Program-made: the position numbers and the translations under genes
Shown: positions 37,409-48,015 of the stretch, one piece after another
Layout: every line of letters starts with the position of its first letter
Numbering within the stretch: position 1 is the stretch's first letter
Notes under the pieces: generated by a model
Told to the model about the DNA's origin: nothing
The model's input: only the letters and a program-made list of their open reading frames with translations
The model's database searches: none
NCBI GenBank assembly: GCA_911728435.2
Contig: OU452204.1
Coordinates: forward strand, 13,020,001 to 13,084,000
From: Apoderus coryli
Taxonomy: Eukaryota; Arthropoda; Insecta; Coleoptera; Attelabidae
DNA length: 64,000 nucleotides
Direction of reading: 5' to 3'

Positions 37409-38169
37409 CTGTAACACAAATATAATTACGACTTCTACGCTTAACTACGAAAGGCAATTCGTAATATTGAACCAGAAAGATACCACACCATTCAAGTATT
37501 GTATTTGCAAATATCACGATGTTAGACTTTTTTGAATAACATTTACAGTTCTAGGATTCACATTAAGCTTATCAGGAACAGAAATATACACTTTTGGACA
37601 AAATTAACACAATATCATATTATTAAATTAAACTATTGGGATAATGGCAGAATGAGCTTAGTCCATGCATGACTTCCTTCACCTTCATTGTCCATGACAA
37701 ATTATCTTTCAGATAAACTGTTTTTTTTTTCGACAAAGACACTTATTAGTTCGGATCTCATCATGAAATTACGAAAACGGCATACCAGAATTAGCTTATA
37801 CCTGTTGTGTTTTGAATTCTTTCAGAACTGTCAAGGATAATCTCCCTGTCTCAGCTGAATGTAAACAGACGTATTACGGCGAATATTGAAGAGTTTTTGC
37901 AGGTTATTCTCTTTTTTTTTCGTGTTTTGGAAATTATATCATCTGCGAAGACTATTTGGCCAGGCTTGAAAATCAGGATTTTTTTAAACTTGATACAATA
38001 CCAACATTTTCTTAAAACCGATTTTCCGAAATAACGACACCAGACCAAAAATGATCTGAAATGCGAATTGTCCAGACGACCAATAAACATTGGTTACACC
38101 AAAGTTAGAAAAAAACGTAATCGTATATTTCAAAAATGGAACACAATTTTTCAATTTATCTGTTGCCAC

Positions 38170-38316
38170 TTGGCACTTCAGCTCACAGCATTTATGCGCC
38201 TGGCTTTTAATTACATTTTGCATGAAATCTTGTGAAATTTGTTTCCATTCTGTGATAACTGCATTTTGAAGTTCCCTTAGGTCTCTAGGTCTCATATCTC
38301 TCCTGATGTTCGCCAT
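38170..38316 (-). pseudogene. Tc1-type transposase C-terminal relic
   Basis: The frame reads MRPRDLRELQNAVITEWKQI then SQDFMQNVIKSQAHKC. This matches the layout of the C-terminal segment of Tc1 transposases (RxLxEL..AL..EW..IPQ..I..LI.SM..RC). The catalytic part upstream is not readable. Confidence 0.5.
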
Positions 38317-38639
38317 ACTGGCTCACGATTATCTAGATAGATTAGGCCATTTTTTTCAAATCATTCATACACAAATTTTGATGATTTCGAGCAAAATGTA
38401 ACCAGATGTTGTTTTTCCAACTAATAGTGAATTGGCTCGCTTCATTGAAGAAGGAATTGACGACAGATGAAAGCTCCAATGATGAATTTTAAGGGCACTA
38501 TTTATATTAATTTATTACTACTACTATTAGGTGTCAGCTATAGTTTTTACTGGAGAGTTAACATTATTGTTTTTAACCTTCACTAAATCTTTGTGATGAG
38601 AATTTCCCCGTAGGTTATCAAGACATTTTCACGTTTAGC

Positions 38640-39200
38640 GATGAAACGCCATCCGCTGCTACTTTGTAACGCTCGTATAACGAGTTTAATCATCTCTGCT
38701 ATTCTCTCACGGACGAAGATCGTGACGGTCTTCTAAACTTATTCTTCCGAAAACACTGATGCTGCCATAAAACTGAACACGCAAGATCGACATGTAACAT
38801 ACTGGGAGATTTAAGCAGCCTTAGGCATAAGTCCTAACCGCATACACAAAATATTACAAGCACATATAGCAGCGGAAAAGGTTTGTTCTGGTTGCATCCC
38901 AGAGTGATTTGAGCTAGAACATAAACAGCTATCGACAGTATGGGCCTTTCAAGATGAGCCTAATCCAACCAAATTGTTCATGATCGAAGCACTTCAAAAG
39001 AAATAGTCGCGCATTTTTTTCGGAAAAACTGATCATGTAACAACGGTACATTTAGAGCAATGTAGAACGGTGATTGCTGATTGGTAGATATAATCTATTT
39101 GCCAGAAGCCTTTGGTGAAAAAAGGAGAACAAACAATCATCAAAACAATACGAGCACTCATACGTTTCGTCAAGCTATGGACTATTTCAAGTTTCAAAAT
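38640..39200 (+). pseudogene. Degenerate mariner relic (family 2)
   Basis: Near 38785 it reads QDRHVTYWEI, matching the DNA-binding part of the mariner at 19398-20675. Near 38937 it reads STVWAFQDEPNPTK, followed by degraded equivalents of QMVACFF and TVPLEQ. Stops and indels are frequent, so this copy is much older than the one at 19.4 kb. Confidence 0.75.
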
Positions 39201-39454
39201 GATTCATAGACTCAAAATACTCCGTAATAAACCGTTCGTACGTGCCCTGGGTTTCCAAAATTAATTCCTCATTCATTGAAGGGTTTTACCATATAAGTTA
39301 TTATGAAACGATATTTGTCTAACAAATTCGCAATATTACTTTGACAAATTCTCGTGTTACTTTTACCTTATCGTTAAAACTGGCATAACAAAATGACCAA
39401 TAATTAACTGTTTGGATAAGTTGATATTGTTGCGTTAATTTTGTCCAGAAGTAC

Positions 39455-40889
39455 TTATATGTAAATAAATATTGAAAGAAACTTTAGGATGACGCCTAAA
39501 CAATATTTTCGATTGGATTGCAAGCTCATTTTGTCCCATTTTCAATTTTTTATTATGCAACCCAAGCAAGTGGTTATTATTATTAAGTTTCATCATTTAA
39601 GGGGACGCCATTTAATAATAAATCATCATAAATTATTATGCCTTATACCTACCAAAACATTAACTTTAGAAATATATTTTTCTTAATTAAAATCAATTTA
39701 TCAAACTGTATAAAAATTCTAAAAAACAGCAATTATGAGAGTTACAATATATCTTCATTTCACTTTCACTTTCCCAACTTCTAACAAACGGCAGCCAGCA
39801 AAAGGTATTTTTTAATATTAAAATACATAATAATCAACTGCACGTGTTGAAAGGTAGATATCCAGCTCGTTATTCAACAAAACCCCTTTTTTATTATTAT
39901 ATCTTGCACCCTCTTTCTTTGTTAAGTATTTCCATTTAAAGCGAAACATTGGGGTCCTGATAGCTACCTTATAACGTCTACCCCACATACAGAAATAATC
40001 GCTTGACGAACGTGAAGCCCTTTCTGCTCCCTGTAAGACTTTTGTTATAAATATCTGACAGCATATTGAAGGTCAGTGCTACGGAAAATTTTAATTGGAT
40101 GATTATGTTACAAAGATAATTTATTTTATATAGAGTTATTTTATTTGTTTGGGGATTGTTTTTTGAGTTCGGTTATTGAAAACTCTGCATTGAAGATATG
40201 TCAATTATTTTTAATAAATCAATTTAATTCAAAATTGTAAAAATGAATTGAGAACTGGTCTTCACAAAAGGAAGGTAATAATTAGAAAAAGCTCTATCTC
40301 TTCCCGATGAGCTACGAATTTAAGATGTTTAATGACAACAGAGTCTGCTAGATAGGAAAATCCTCGCGTCAGTTGTGACTTTGTTTAAATAATCTGTCCA
40401 GAATTAATAGACAATTGGATTTTACTCGCAAAATATTATATGAGAAGATTAAAGTGATTGCAGCCTTAATTATAATCCTTTCTCTTGCGAGTTCCGTGGA
40501 ATAGCTGGGACGAATTGCTGGACGAAGGCATCATACATTGAAGAAAAATTTTGTGGTACACTCGGTACGAGTCTTATATCCATCGAGACTTAATTTAAGG
40601 CGATTTCGTCCCATTTATTATAAGCAAAGATCATAGTTTCTTTCATTTTAGCCTGTTGGCAACGAACATTTTGTGCTGTTGAAAATCTGCAATCTTCGAA
40701 AAGCTCTTGTCATATTAAAAAATACCTTGTACTAACTGTCCGTTTGTTCGAAGTTGGGAAAGTCAAGAAAAATTATAAATGTCACTGGTTACAATTGCTG
40801 TTTTTTAGAATTTTGATAATTTAATTTTAATTAAAGGAAAAGATTGTTCTATATTTATTGTTTGGGTAAGATTAAGATTACAATTCGGG
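39455..40889. other. Ddr intron, nothing recognised
   Basis: AT-rich intronic DNA. No element ends or coding blocks are seen. Confidence 0.5.
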
Positions 40890-41330
40890 GTGTCAGAACC
40901 TGATGGTCTATTGTGTTCAGTTATTTGAAGTGTGTCTCAAGTTACAAAACCAGTAGCTTGGACGGTTTCAGGGACAACACACACGATTTCATCCCCCAAG
41001 TGTGCCTTGCGTTGGCATCTGATAGCGGCGCATTTTGTTACTAAGTGACCAGGAGTTTCTTCCCCCCTCCTACAGAATTAATCGCTCTCTTCTAGTCTTA
41101 ATCTTGCCATATGTTTCCTAATGCGACAATGTGCTCTAAAAATCTAGTCAGGCTACGTAACCCGTTCTTACTGAGCTATACAAACAGATTTTGGATCTCT
41201 GGTGATTGAAGTTTCCAAGGAATATCTTGGAGTGTATCAGTTCAGGAAGCTTTTGTTAAAGTATTGCTCTGTCTGTTCCTCCTTAATTCTGAACTTCTTG
41301 TAGGTGTGTTGCCCTAAGCCGCAGAACGGT
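40890..41330 (-). pseudogene. LINE C-terminal (CCHC-like) relic
   Basis: The minus frame reads AHCRIRKHMARLRLEESD, a stop, FCRRGEETPGHLVTKCAAI, then RCQRKAHLG. This is the Cys/His segment after the RNase H domain of R1/Jockey-group LINEs (CxxC...H...C). Only this segment is recoverable. Confidence 0.65.
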
Positions 41331-42586
41331 TCAGGTCCTACAAAAGGGGGTTTGCTAAGTTATGGGCTTCTTCGTTTTTGAAAATGGTTATATCCGTCTT
41401 TATCTAAAATTTTTTTATTAGCGCGTGCAGCCGGAAAATAATGAACAAAATTGGGCCTGTAATCGAACTCAGGACATTTTTTTTGGAATGATTGTAAAGT
41501 TTCTTTCAAATTTTTAGATTCATTTCGGAATAGAAGTCATGTATCCAGATTGGAACAATCGTAATAAATATATAGACTCATATGTATAGATTCGGTTAAC
41601 AACTACTTAATAAAAAGTCATAGGCGTCCATAAAAAATTTTAAAATGCAGCCTATTCTATTATTCTAAATAAAAATTCACTCTAATAAACTTCCATTAGA
41701 ACAAGAAATAAATAAATTACAAAATAATAATAATAATGACTTTATTCAATGAATTAATAACACAAATATAGCAAAAATATAGCACAAAAAAGCAATTCAT
41801 TGAAATGGCGAGATTCGCTCTATGTAAATAACTAATTAATACTAATTATTTAAACAAATAAAGTTTGTGGATTTTAACTCTTTTGTCAATAACATAGGGC
41901 AGTGTGAATAAAATTCTAGTATGAACTTAAACTACCTTTTTTGTAGCAAAAGCTAACATTTTCGTGAATTAGCTTAAACTTATAAGTTTATTCTGTTCGC
42001 TCTAAGTATGTTTTTTGTAGTAAAGGGTTATTTAGAGCTGAATAAAATACAGTATTTACCACAATTTCTAATAACTAAGAATTTTTCAACGCGGCTAATA
42101 TGCAAGTTAAAAATTAGTCTTGTGTAAAAATGTTTAAAAATGACTCAATTTCCGAACATTAGACGTCGGAAATATTATTGTCAACTAAGTCAGTGTCGGG
42201 ACTAGCATAATTTATACTGATATTCTAGAATTAATGATTAGACACTGGAGAAACAAGGGGAGGGACATTAAATTGCAGACAAAAAATGCAGATACTCCTT
42301 CGATTTTTAAGCGATCTTGAATTTCCAATTAGAGTTTGAAAGGATGAAGGCGTTCATCGAGCAACAGTGAGTAAAACTGTGAATTTTGTATTGCCTAAAA
42401 TAATTCAAACATCACATATTTGGTTACCTTTTGCTATAAATAACATTGATGAGGCACAAAACGAGTGGAGTGCTAAGTATCAGTTTCTTGTGCATTTGCT
42501 GCAGATATTAGAAATCGGAAGCTATTTGAGCATGTAGACAGAAAGTTTACTTTAACATAAATGTACAGGCAACATGTAATAATAAT
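41331..42586. other. Ddr intron with a LINE tail
   Basis: At 41718-41745 the minus strand ends AATAAAGTC followed by (ATT)n, the 3' tail of a non-LTR element without recognisable coding sequence. Nothing else is recognised. Confidence 0.4.
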
Positions 42587-43134
42587 AAGCACTTTATTTT
42601 CAACAGACAGAGCCCACATACAGAAAACAATATACAAATATCAAAAATAATTCAAATTTACGAGTAAAAACCAGTTTTAAGCTAGGTATACATAGAAAAG
42701 TAAGTGTTGATTACATTTAGTTTTGTGAAATGTATGTCACATAAGTGGGATATTCGGTTGAAATTTTGGCACATAAAGTTAATAGTTGATTGGTTTCCAA
42801 TATTAGTTCTGCATGAGTTAGCATAGATTAGTGACGTGGATCTTGTTGCTTGACGTGGCACAAGAAAGTTTAATTTGGACAGTAAATAACTACTGTCGAT
42901 GTTATTGTTTAAAAGATTGATCAAACATTTTATGGATAAGACTTCCCTTCTGCAACTCAATGAGTGTTCGTGGAATCTATTTAAAAGTATACCAATATCC
43001 GAGCCACTAGGAGGATAGATATGATCTTCTCGGTAAGCTAAATATTTGAGGAACCGTTTGTGTATGGAATCGAGTGTGTATGAGTGGCAGTTATATATGT
43101 AATGTAACGTATAAGCAAAATAGTATTCACACAT
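42587..43134 (-). pseudogene. LINE ORF2 C-terminal fragment with 3' UTR
   Basis: A 150-codon frame (43134-42682) reads YTLDSIHKRFLKYLAYR, SCRREVLSIKCLINLLNN, LSKLNFLVPRQATRSTSL and NFMCQNFNRI. This is the post-RT C-terminal region of Jockey/CR1-like ORF2. The 3' UTR ends in AATAAAGTGC and (TTA)n at 42587. The copy is 5' truncated but otherwise unbroken, so it may be fairly young. Confidence 0.8.
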
Positions 43135-43455
43135 TTTTTCAGAATGTACTTAAACTTTGCCAAACTCTATAGTAACACGGAAAAAGTATGACAAATGGTA
43201 TAATAATTATTATTATCATTTCCCATGTTGTTTTCTGAGGAATGTGTGCATGATACATTTAAAAATGATTGCATTTAATAACTTCTAAACTGCCTACCTA
43301 AAAAAAATTGTCTGTCATTTCCCGACAAACACTCAATTCCTTACCTTATCGTTACCGTCGTATTTATCAAAATTAATTAAACACACGTAAAAACAACATA
43401 GCAAAAAATAATAACACAAACATGTCGCGTGACATGTCCTATATACTGAACTTAC

Positions 43456-43605
43456 GTGTTTGCCGTCGTTTTGGTAAAAATGTGCGACATTTTCCAATAC
43501 TTTATCGTCGTTCAGATCCTCGAATGGTTGCTCTCTGGCGAACGTCAAAATTTCCCATAATAGAACAGCGAACGACCACACATCGCTTTTACTAGAGAAT
43601 TTTCC
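43456..43605 (-). CDS. Ddr: Ddr exon, kinase C-lobe
   Basis: Acceptor AG at 43607-43606 and donor CAC|gtaagt after 43456, with both ends phase 0, 50 codons. It encodes GKFSSKSDVWSFAVLLWEIL and EQPFEDLNDDKVLENVAHFY. DVWSFAVLLWEI is the tyrosine kinase helix F motif; the Asp is conserved. Confidence 0.95.
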
Positions 43606-44108
43606 CTTTAAAAAACAAGACAAAAAAAGGCACATATACAATACATCTAACAAAGGAAAATCGGGGTTAAACAATGGAAAATCGGATTTTAATGGCTTGC
43701 CACGATTCCGCCGAGGTGACACAACGTGTTACCGATGATAAATTTATGCGATCAGAGAGATATTTGTTGTAGAAATAAATGGATGTGCATGCATTTTTCT
43801 GTTTGATAAAATTAAAGCACACTTGCACAAAAATTCCATAATGCATCTGTTCTGCAATACAGAAATTATTTAATTTTTTGCATTAAATGTAACGGTTAGG
43901 ACAGACTTCGCTAAAACGAGAATTAAATTCGGTTCTCTTCACCTTCAAATAATAAAGGGTGTCCCAAAATTAACGCAAGATTTGGATATGCCGCCATTTA
44001 TGCAGTAAAGTGTTGGCAACCCTAAAAACCAAACAAATCGAGAGCTGAAAGTTTAGGTTTAGCAAAAATAACCCAAACACACTGGTCATCCAAAAACAAG
44101 CTATTTAA

Positions 44109-44294
44109 ATGTCAATATCAATGCGTGAGAGTGTCGGTGACAAGCCAACAACCATTCGTGCATTAAAGGAGGAGATTCGACGATGCATCAACGAAAGTCA
44201 GCCACATTTATGCACCATGGTCATGGATAATTTCGTGCGTATGTATATGCAAAGCCGTGGAGTCCATTTGCCCGATGTGTTATTCCATAAGTAA
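44109..44294 (+). pseudogene. IS630/mariner-type transposase C-terminus
   Basis: The frame encodes KPTTIRALKEEIRRCINESQ, LCTMVMDNFVRM and QSRGVHLPDVLFHK before a stop. This is the conserved C-terminal tail of arthropod mariner-like transposases with DUF4817. The rest of the gene is deleted from this copy. Confidence 0.8.
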
Positions 44295-44297
44295 CAT

Positions 44298-44800
44298 GGC
44301 GTGAATAGGAATCTGTAATACCGACTTATCGACCGAGTTCTGTCAGCTGTCAACGCTGCCAACTGTCTCAAATGTCATCTCATCTCATCACCTAACACCA
44401 GAGACAACAATTTTGGGGCCTCAATACCGCGAAAGGAGGGCCGCCGCTGAATACCAATTATGGGGCCCATATACCTATACGCTAAATATCTAACACTAGA
44501 AACAGACCTCCACGTATTTATACAGCTTTTAAGGTATATTTTTTATGAAGCGCTTATGCTGTGGTGGTATATGCGTTTAACTCAGGCACCTAGGACCTGG
44601 GTTCGACTCCCAGATAAAATCTTTTTTAATATTTAAAAATATTCACTAACACTTGGATTACACATCAGATGACCACTTGGTTGGTTTTGAACCACTCTGT
44701 ATATATTTTCAAAATCGCCGCCCCAGATGACATTTGAGACAGTTGACAGCGTTGACAGAACTCGGTCGGTAAGTCGGTATTACAGATTCCTATTCACGCC
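44298..44800. repeat. Internal inverted repeat, about 80-bp arms
   Basis: 44298-44380 (GGCGTGAATAGGAATCTG... to ...TGTCATCT) is repeated inverted at 44725-44800, starting AGATGACATTTGAGACAG. The arms contain the same CTGTAATACCGAC and CGACCGAGTTCTGTCA blocks with a few differences. The loop of about 344 bp is unrelated to the mariner and contains the tRNA-like segment. Confidence 0.85.
44540..44627 (+). repeat. tRNA-like segment with B box and T-run
   Basis: A perfect T arm CTGGG-TTCGACT-CCCAG (44597-44613) includes a canonical pol III B box, GTTCGACTC. A T6 run follows at 44622-44627, as a pol III terminator would. A possible A box (TGGTGGTATATGCG) lies 35-40 bases upstream. The acceptor strands pair only six of seven, and I cannot fold a good anticodon arm. 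It is probably a tRNA-derived SINE head, not a gene. Confidence 0.4.
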
Positions 44801-44939
44801 GTTTTCGGCGTTTTCGACTCTTAGAAATTTCCCATGTCATTTTCCATAAGGATTGGTCCAGGATCCGCATAGCTATACTACTTGCGTTAATTTTGAGACA
44901 CCCTTTACTACAATCAAATGTACCCTTGACTCGACCAAA

Positions 44940-45720
44940 AATATAACATTACTCCAATTGTCTTCGTTAAGTTGACGTTGCTAAAGAGCCCAAATAAAAC
45001 TGGGGATAGCCTCAGTACGAGCAGCAAGGTAAATTTTTTTTGCATGAAACAGGTATAGTCTGAAACGCCATATGTACCACCGCACCGCGCTGTGGAAGTG
45101 TACATCCCTGAAAATAGGTCTGTCATCGCTGCTCCCCGAGGGTTGCATACTAGATTTGAAACTCCGCGTAATCGACAAGTCTTAGACCGAAAATCTAATG
45201 CTGGGACACTGGAAGACATCGGGATAGTCAGGCGCTCACTGTTAAGCTTACCTTTACGCACTATGCGGCCATCCCTCGCATCTCGCATCCTTACAAACTG
45301 GTTGCAGCACAGGAATTATCAAAACGTGATTGGAATAATCGAGTTATGAAAACATGTTTGAAAATTTACCTCGGGAGCGTCTTTTTTTTTACTGACGAGG
45401 CACATTTTCACTTGCCTGGCTCCTTCAATGATCAAAACTTCCGGTACTGGTGTGCCGATAATCTGAGAGAGATATACGAAAAGCATCTGCATAGTGAGGA
45501 ATTTGGTGCGCTGTGTGATAAATGGGGATAGTCAAGTTTTACTGTGAATTGAGGACAGTACTTAGTGATGGTTGAGAATTTTTTTGACCCAAAACTTATT
45601 GTAGACTATGCGTGGTTTCAACAGCATCTGGTGACAGTACACACATGTTGAGCATCATTGCAACTTTTCAGAGAAATGTTCCCCAACGCTCGATTTTCTT
45701 GAGGATATGTCAAAAATAAT
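44940..45720 (+). pseudogene. IS630/mariner-type transposase relic
   Basis: The clearest part, 45385-45480, reads FFTDEAHFHLPGSFNDQNF (first catalytic Asp) then RYWCADNLREIYEKHLHSE. Downstream out-of-frame pieces read DYAWFQQHLVTVHT (Asp of WFQQDG lost) and FREMFPNARFS. The upstream part, 45140-45345, is a degraded N-terminus. The frame is broken by several stops. Confidence 0.8.
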
Positions 45721-46301
45721 GCCGAAACATTCACAATTTTATCTTCATGTGACGTTACAATTTTGGTTAATTTCGATCATCCTCAAGTTTTGATCCTTTT
45801 TGTATTGATTTTCGTGAGGTACATTCAGATATACTTCGCCGAATATTCTACATGTTCTTTGTTATTATATTGTTTGGTTAGATTGTCTATAAATTATGAA
45901 CACACTCATCAATATTTCGTTCGAGTAATTATGTTACTAATTATACCAGATTAATTTAGTTAAAATCGCTAGCAAATGGAAAATAAAAAGATTACCAAGA
46001 AGTTCAATGTGATTTTAAAATCTTCTCTAAACTTCAAAGACCCACAATTTCGTTTTAGTCTATTTATTTTCATTCAGTTCTATGATCGTTAAAACCAAAT
46101 TGAAGCTCTTCTTCTTGTCTTAACATACCTTTATATTACTGTATGTAATAAATGTGTGTGTTTTGTAGGTGATGATTTGTTAAATGACTAAACAATTTAA
46201 TTGAAAATTTTGAGTTGTGTTTTAATAAAAAAAATTGATTGTATAGACTACTCTAGTGCATAACTCCTAAAAGTTTTTCTAATGTTTATTAATTTACTTA
46301 C
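45721..46301. other. Ddr intron, nothing recognised
   Basis: No feature is recognised between the transposase relic and the Ddr exon. Confidence 0.5.
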
Positions 46302-46443
46302 TAGAAGCAAACTTTCCCAAGACATCCATCGGATAGGTAAGGGTCTTGAACCAGCTATAGAGCAGTAATCTGCATTGTAAATGGTTCTATATGACCCCAA
46401 ATCGGATATTTTAATTTGGAAATTGTTGCAAACCAAACAATTC
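46302..46443 (-). CDS. Ddr: Ddr exon, activation segment
   Basis: Acceptor AG at 46445-46444 and donor CTA|gtaagt after 46302. The first base completes the Arg codon of HKDLATR. It encodes [19 protein letters not shown], then [13 protein letters not shown] and [15 protein letters not shown] is replaced by DLG. Of the three activation-loop tyrosines of vertebrate DDR2 (YxxxYY) the first two are kept and the third is Cys. Confidence 0.95.
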
Positions 46444-47169
46444 CTGAAAAATATTGCACTTTAGTACATATTTATAATTGTACAAACATCTTAAAAGATG
46501 GTTAAAATTTACAACTGCAGCTGTTGAATATTCTCTGAACACCATATTATTTTGAGTAGCCCATCTACACTCTACATAGTATTAGGGTGAAAGTGCGTAA
46601 AAACGTCGAATAAACGAGGCGAGACGTTGCAAATTTGGCAAGTCTACACAAACTAAATGGAGCATTTGATTGTACATGATAGTGGTACTTGACAACGTAC
46701 GTGACGGAGTTCCCTGTAAACTCACAAACCATACCTTATCAAAAACATGATTTAGAAGTTACATACGAAGTTTTGTCAAAAATGCAGACGCACCTGAAAT
46801 CCCACATGGAGGACTTCCTCGAGTTTGTAGGATGAGTAAATGGCAAGGAACCCAGAACGTTTTGACGAATGTAAGTTGGTAAAAAAGATCTCATTCCTCC
46901 TGTTAAGTTCTTTTTTTCCCACGAATACTAATGTTATCAAATAATGTTATATCATCGATTCCACAATAATTCCTTAACTCCTCAAGTGCAATAAAATTTA
47001 AATGACTCCCTTAGTCGGAAAACTGTTAATCCTCTATTGTGAAAGAATATGGTTCTTTAAAAAGGTACAGGTACGGCTTTTGTCTACATTATTATGGACT
47101 TTTTATTTATTCGTATTGCAATGTGATTTTATATTTTATTTCCTTGGCGTAACTTAAAATGCAAGTTGC
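46444..47169. other. Ddr intron, nothing recognised
   Basis: No feature is recognised. Confidence 0.5.
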
Positions 47170-48015
47170 ACTCAAATTTTCATTTTGATATTTTAGACAG
47201 AAACCTTCCACCGGCAACTAAACTTATAAAAACAATGCTCCTTGATAAATCCTGCGCCAAATTTATACTAAATAAATCCTGCGTCAAATTTATGCTAGTT
47301 AACATTTCGATGAGTGATCAGCCCCACATGAAAAGGTCCAGTGGGCTTAAATCCGGATATCGTGCAAGCCATAAATGAGGTCCACCTCTGCCAATCCAGC
47401 GTATTCCGTATGTTTCTGTTAAAAACTCACGAGCAACTCAACTAAAATGCACTGATGTATGTATTATTGTCAATCTAGGAAGCGATATGTTCCTTTGATA
47501 ACCCTTCTTGTTACAAATAGCAGCAACCCACTATTTCAATCGAAACGTTCAACGAGGATTGTTGTTGAAAATGATCTTCAACTATCGCCTGCGGATTTTC
47601 ATCACACCACATATAATGGTTGTTATGAAAATTCCTTACTGCATTTCTTGAAAAAGTCTCTTTATCAGTAAACAAAATGAACATCAGTAGTTGAGAAGTT
47701 TCAACAATTTTGTGCAAAAACCGTTGACAGCAGGAAAAAGTGCTTGAACGCGTTGGATATGGTATGGATATTACAAATTGTCCATAAGAGGGCTCCAAAC
47801 AGTACTTTTGCTTACATTCAAAACCTCAGCAATGAGTATTATTTTCTTCAACCATGTTCAGGACATCCTCTTTCAGCTCTACCGTTCTTACTGTCTTTGG
47901 CCTTCCTGTTCCTCCCCTTCATTTTAGTGTGCCTGTTTCATGAAGACATCGATGAATGCTTTCGTAAATTTTTCTATCAGGGTGACCAGCGAAACATTAG
48001 CTAGTAAAAATTTGA
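47170..48015 (-). pseudogene. IS630/mariner-type transposase relic, other lineage
   Basis: From 48000 downwards the minus strand gives FAGHPDRKIYESIHRCLHET and GGTGRPKTVRTVELKED (N-terminal helix-turn-helix part). The frame 47798-47511 gives MFILFTDKETFSRNAVRNFH (first catalytic Asp) and MWCDENPQAIVE. Near 47340-47400 it gives IGRGGPHLW and PDLSPLD (third acidic site). The order is right but the frames differ, so it is dead. It is not a close copy of the other IS630-like relics here. Confidence 0.78.

Larger units (their letters stand above)
37588..39454. mobile_element. Tc1-like element with nested debris
   Basis: ACTTTTGGACAAAATTAAC at 37590-37608 is matched inverted by ACTTCTGGACAAAATTAAC at about 39434-39452. 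These ends are the ACTKxTGGACAAAATTA type seen in Tc1 elements. A Tc1 transposase C-terminus (minus strand) and a relic of a different mariner (plus strand) lie inside. The element occupies the last Ddr intron. Confidence 0.6.
43955..44905 (+). mobile_element. 951-bp IS630/mariner-type deletion derivative
   Basis: Inverted ends AAGGGTGTCCCAAAATTAAC (left; the right end differs by one base) extend over 25 bp and are flanked by TA at 43953-43954 and 44906-44907. The only transposase remnant is the C-terminus at 44109-44294. The 3' half is a large internal inverted repeat with a foreign loop. It has no complete transposase and would be non-autonomous. Confidence 0.88.

Noticed and set aside
44540..44627. 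Functional tRNA gene
   Set aside because: The T arm and terminator are good but acceptor pairing is incomplete and no proper anticodon arm folds.
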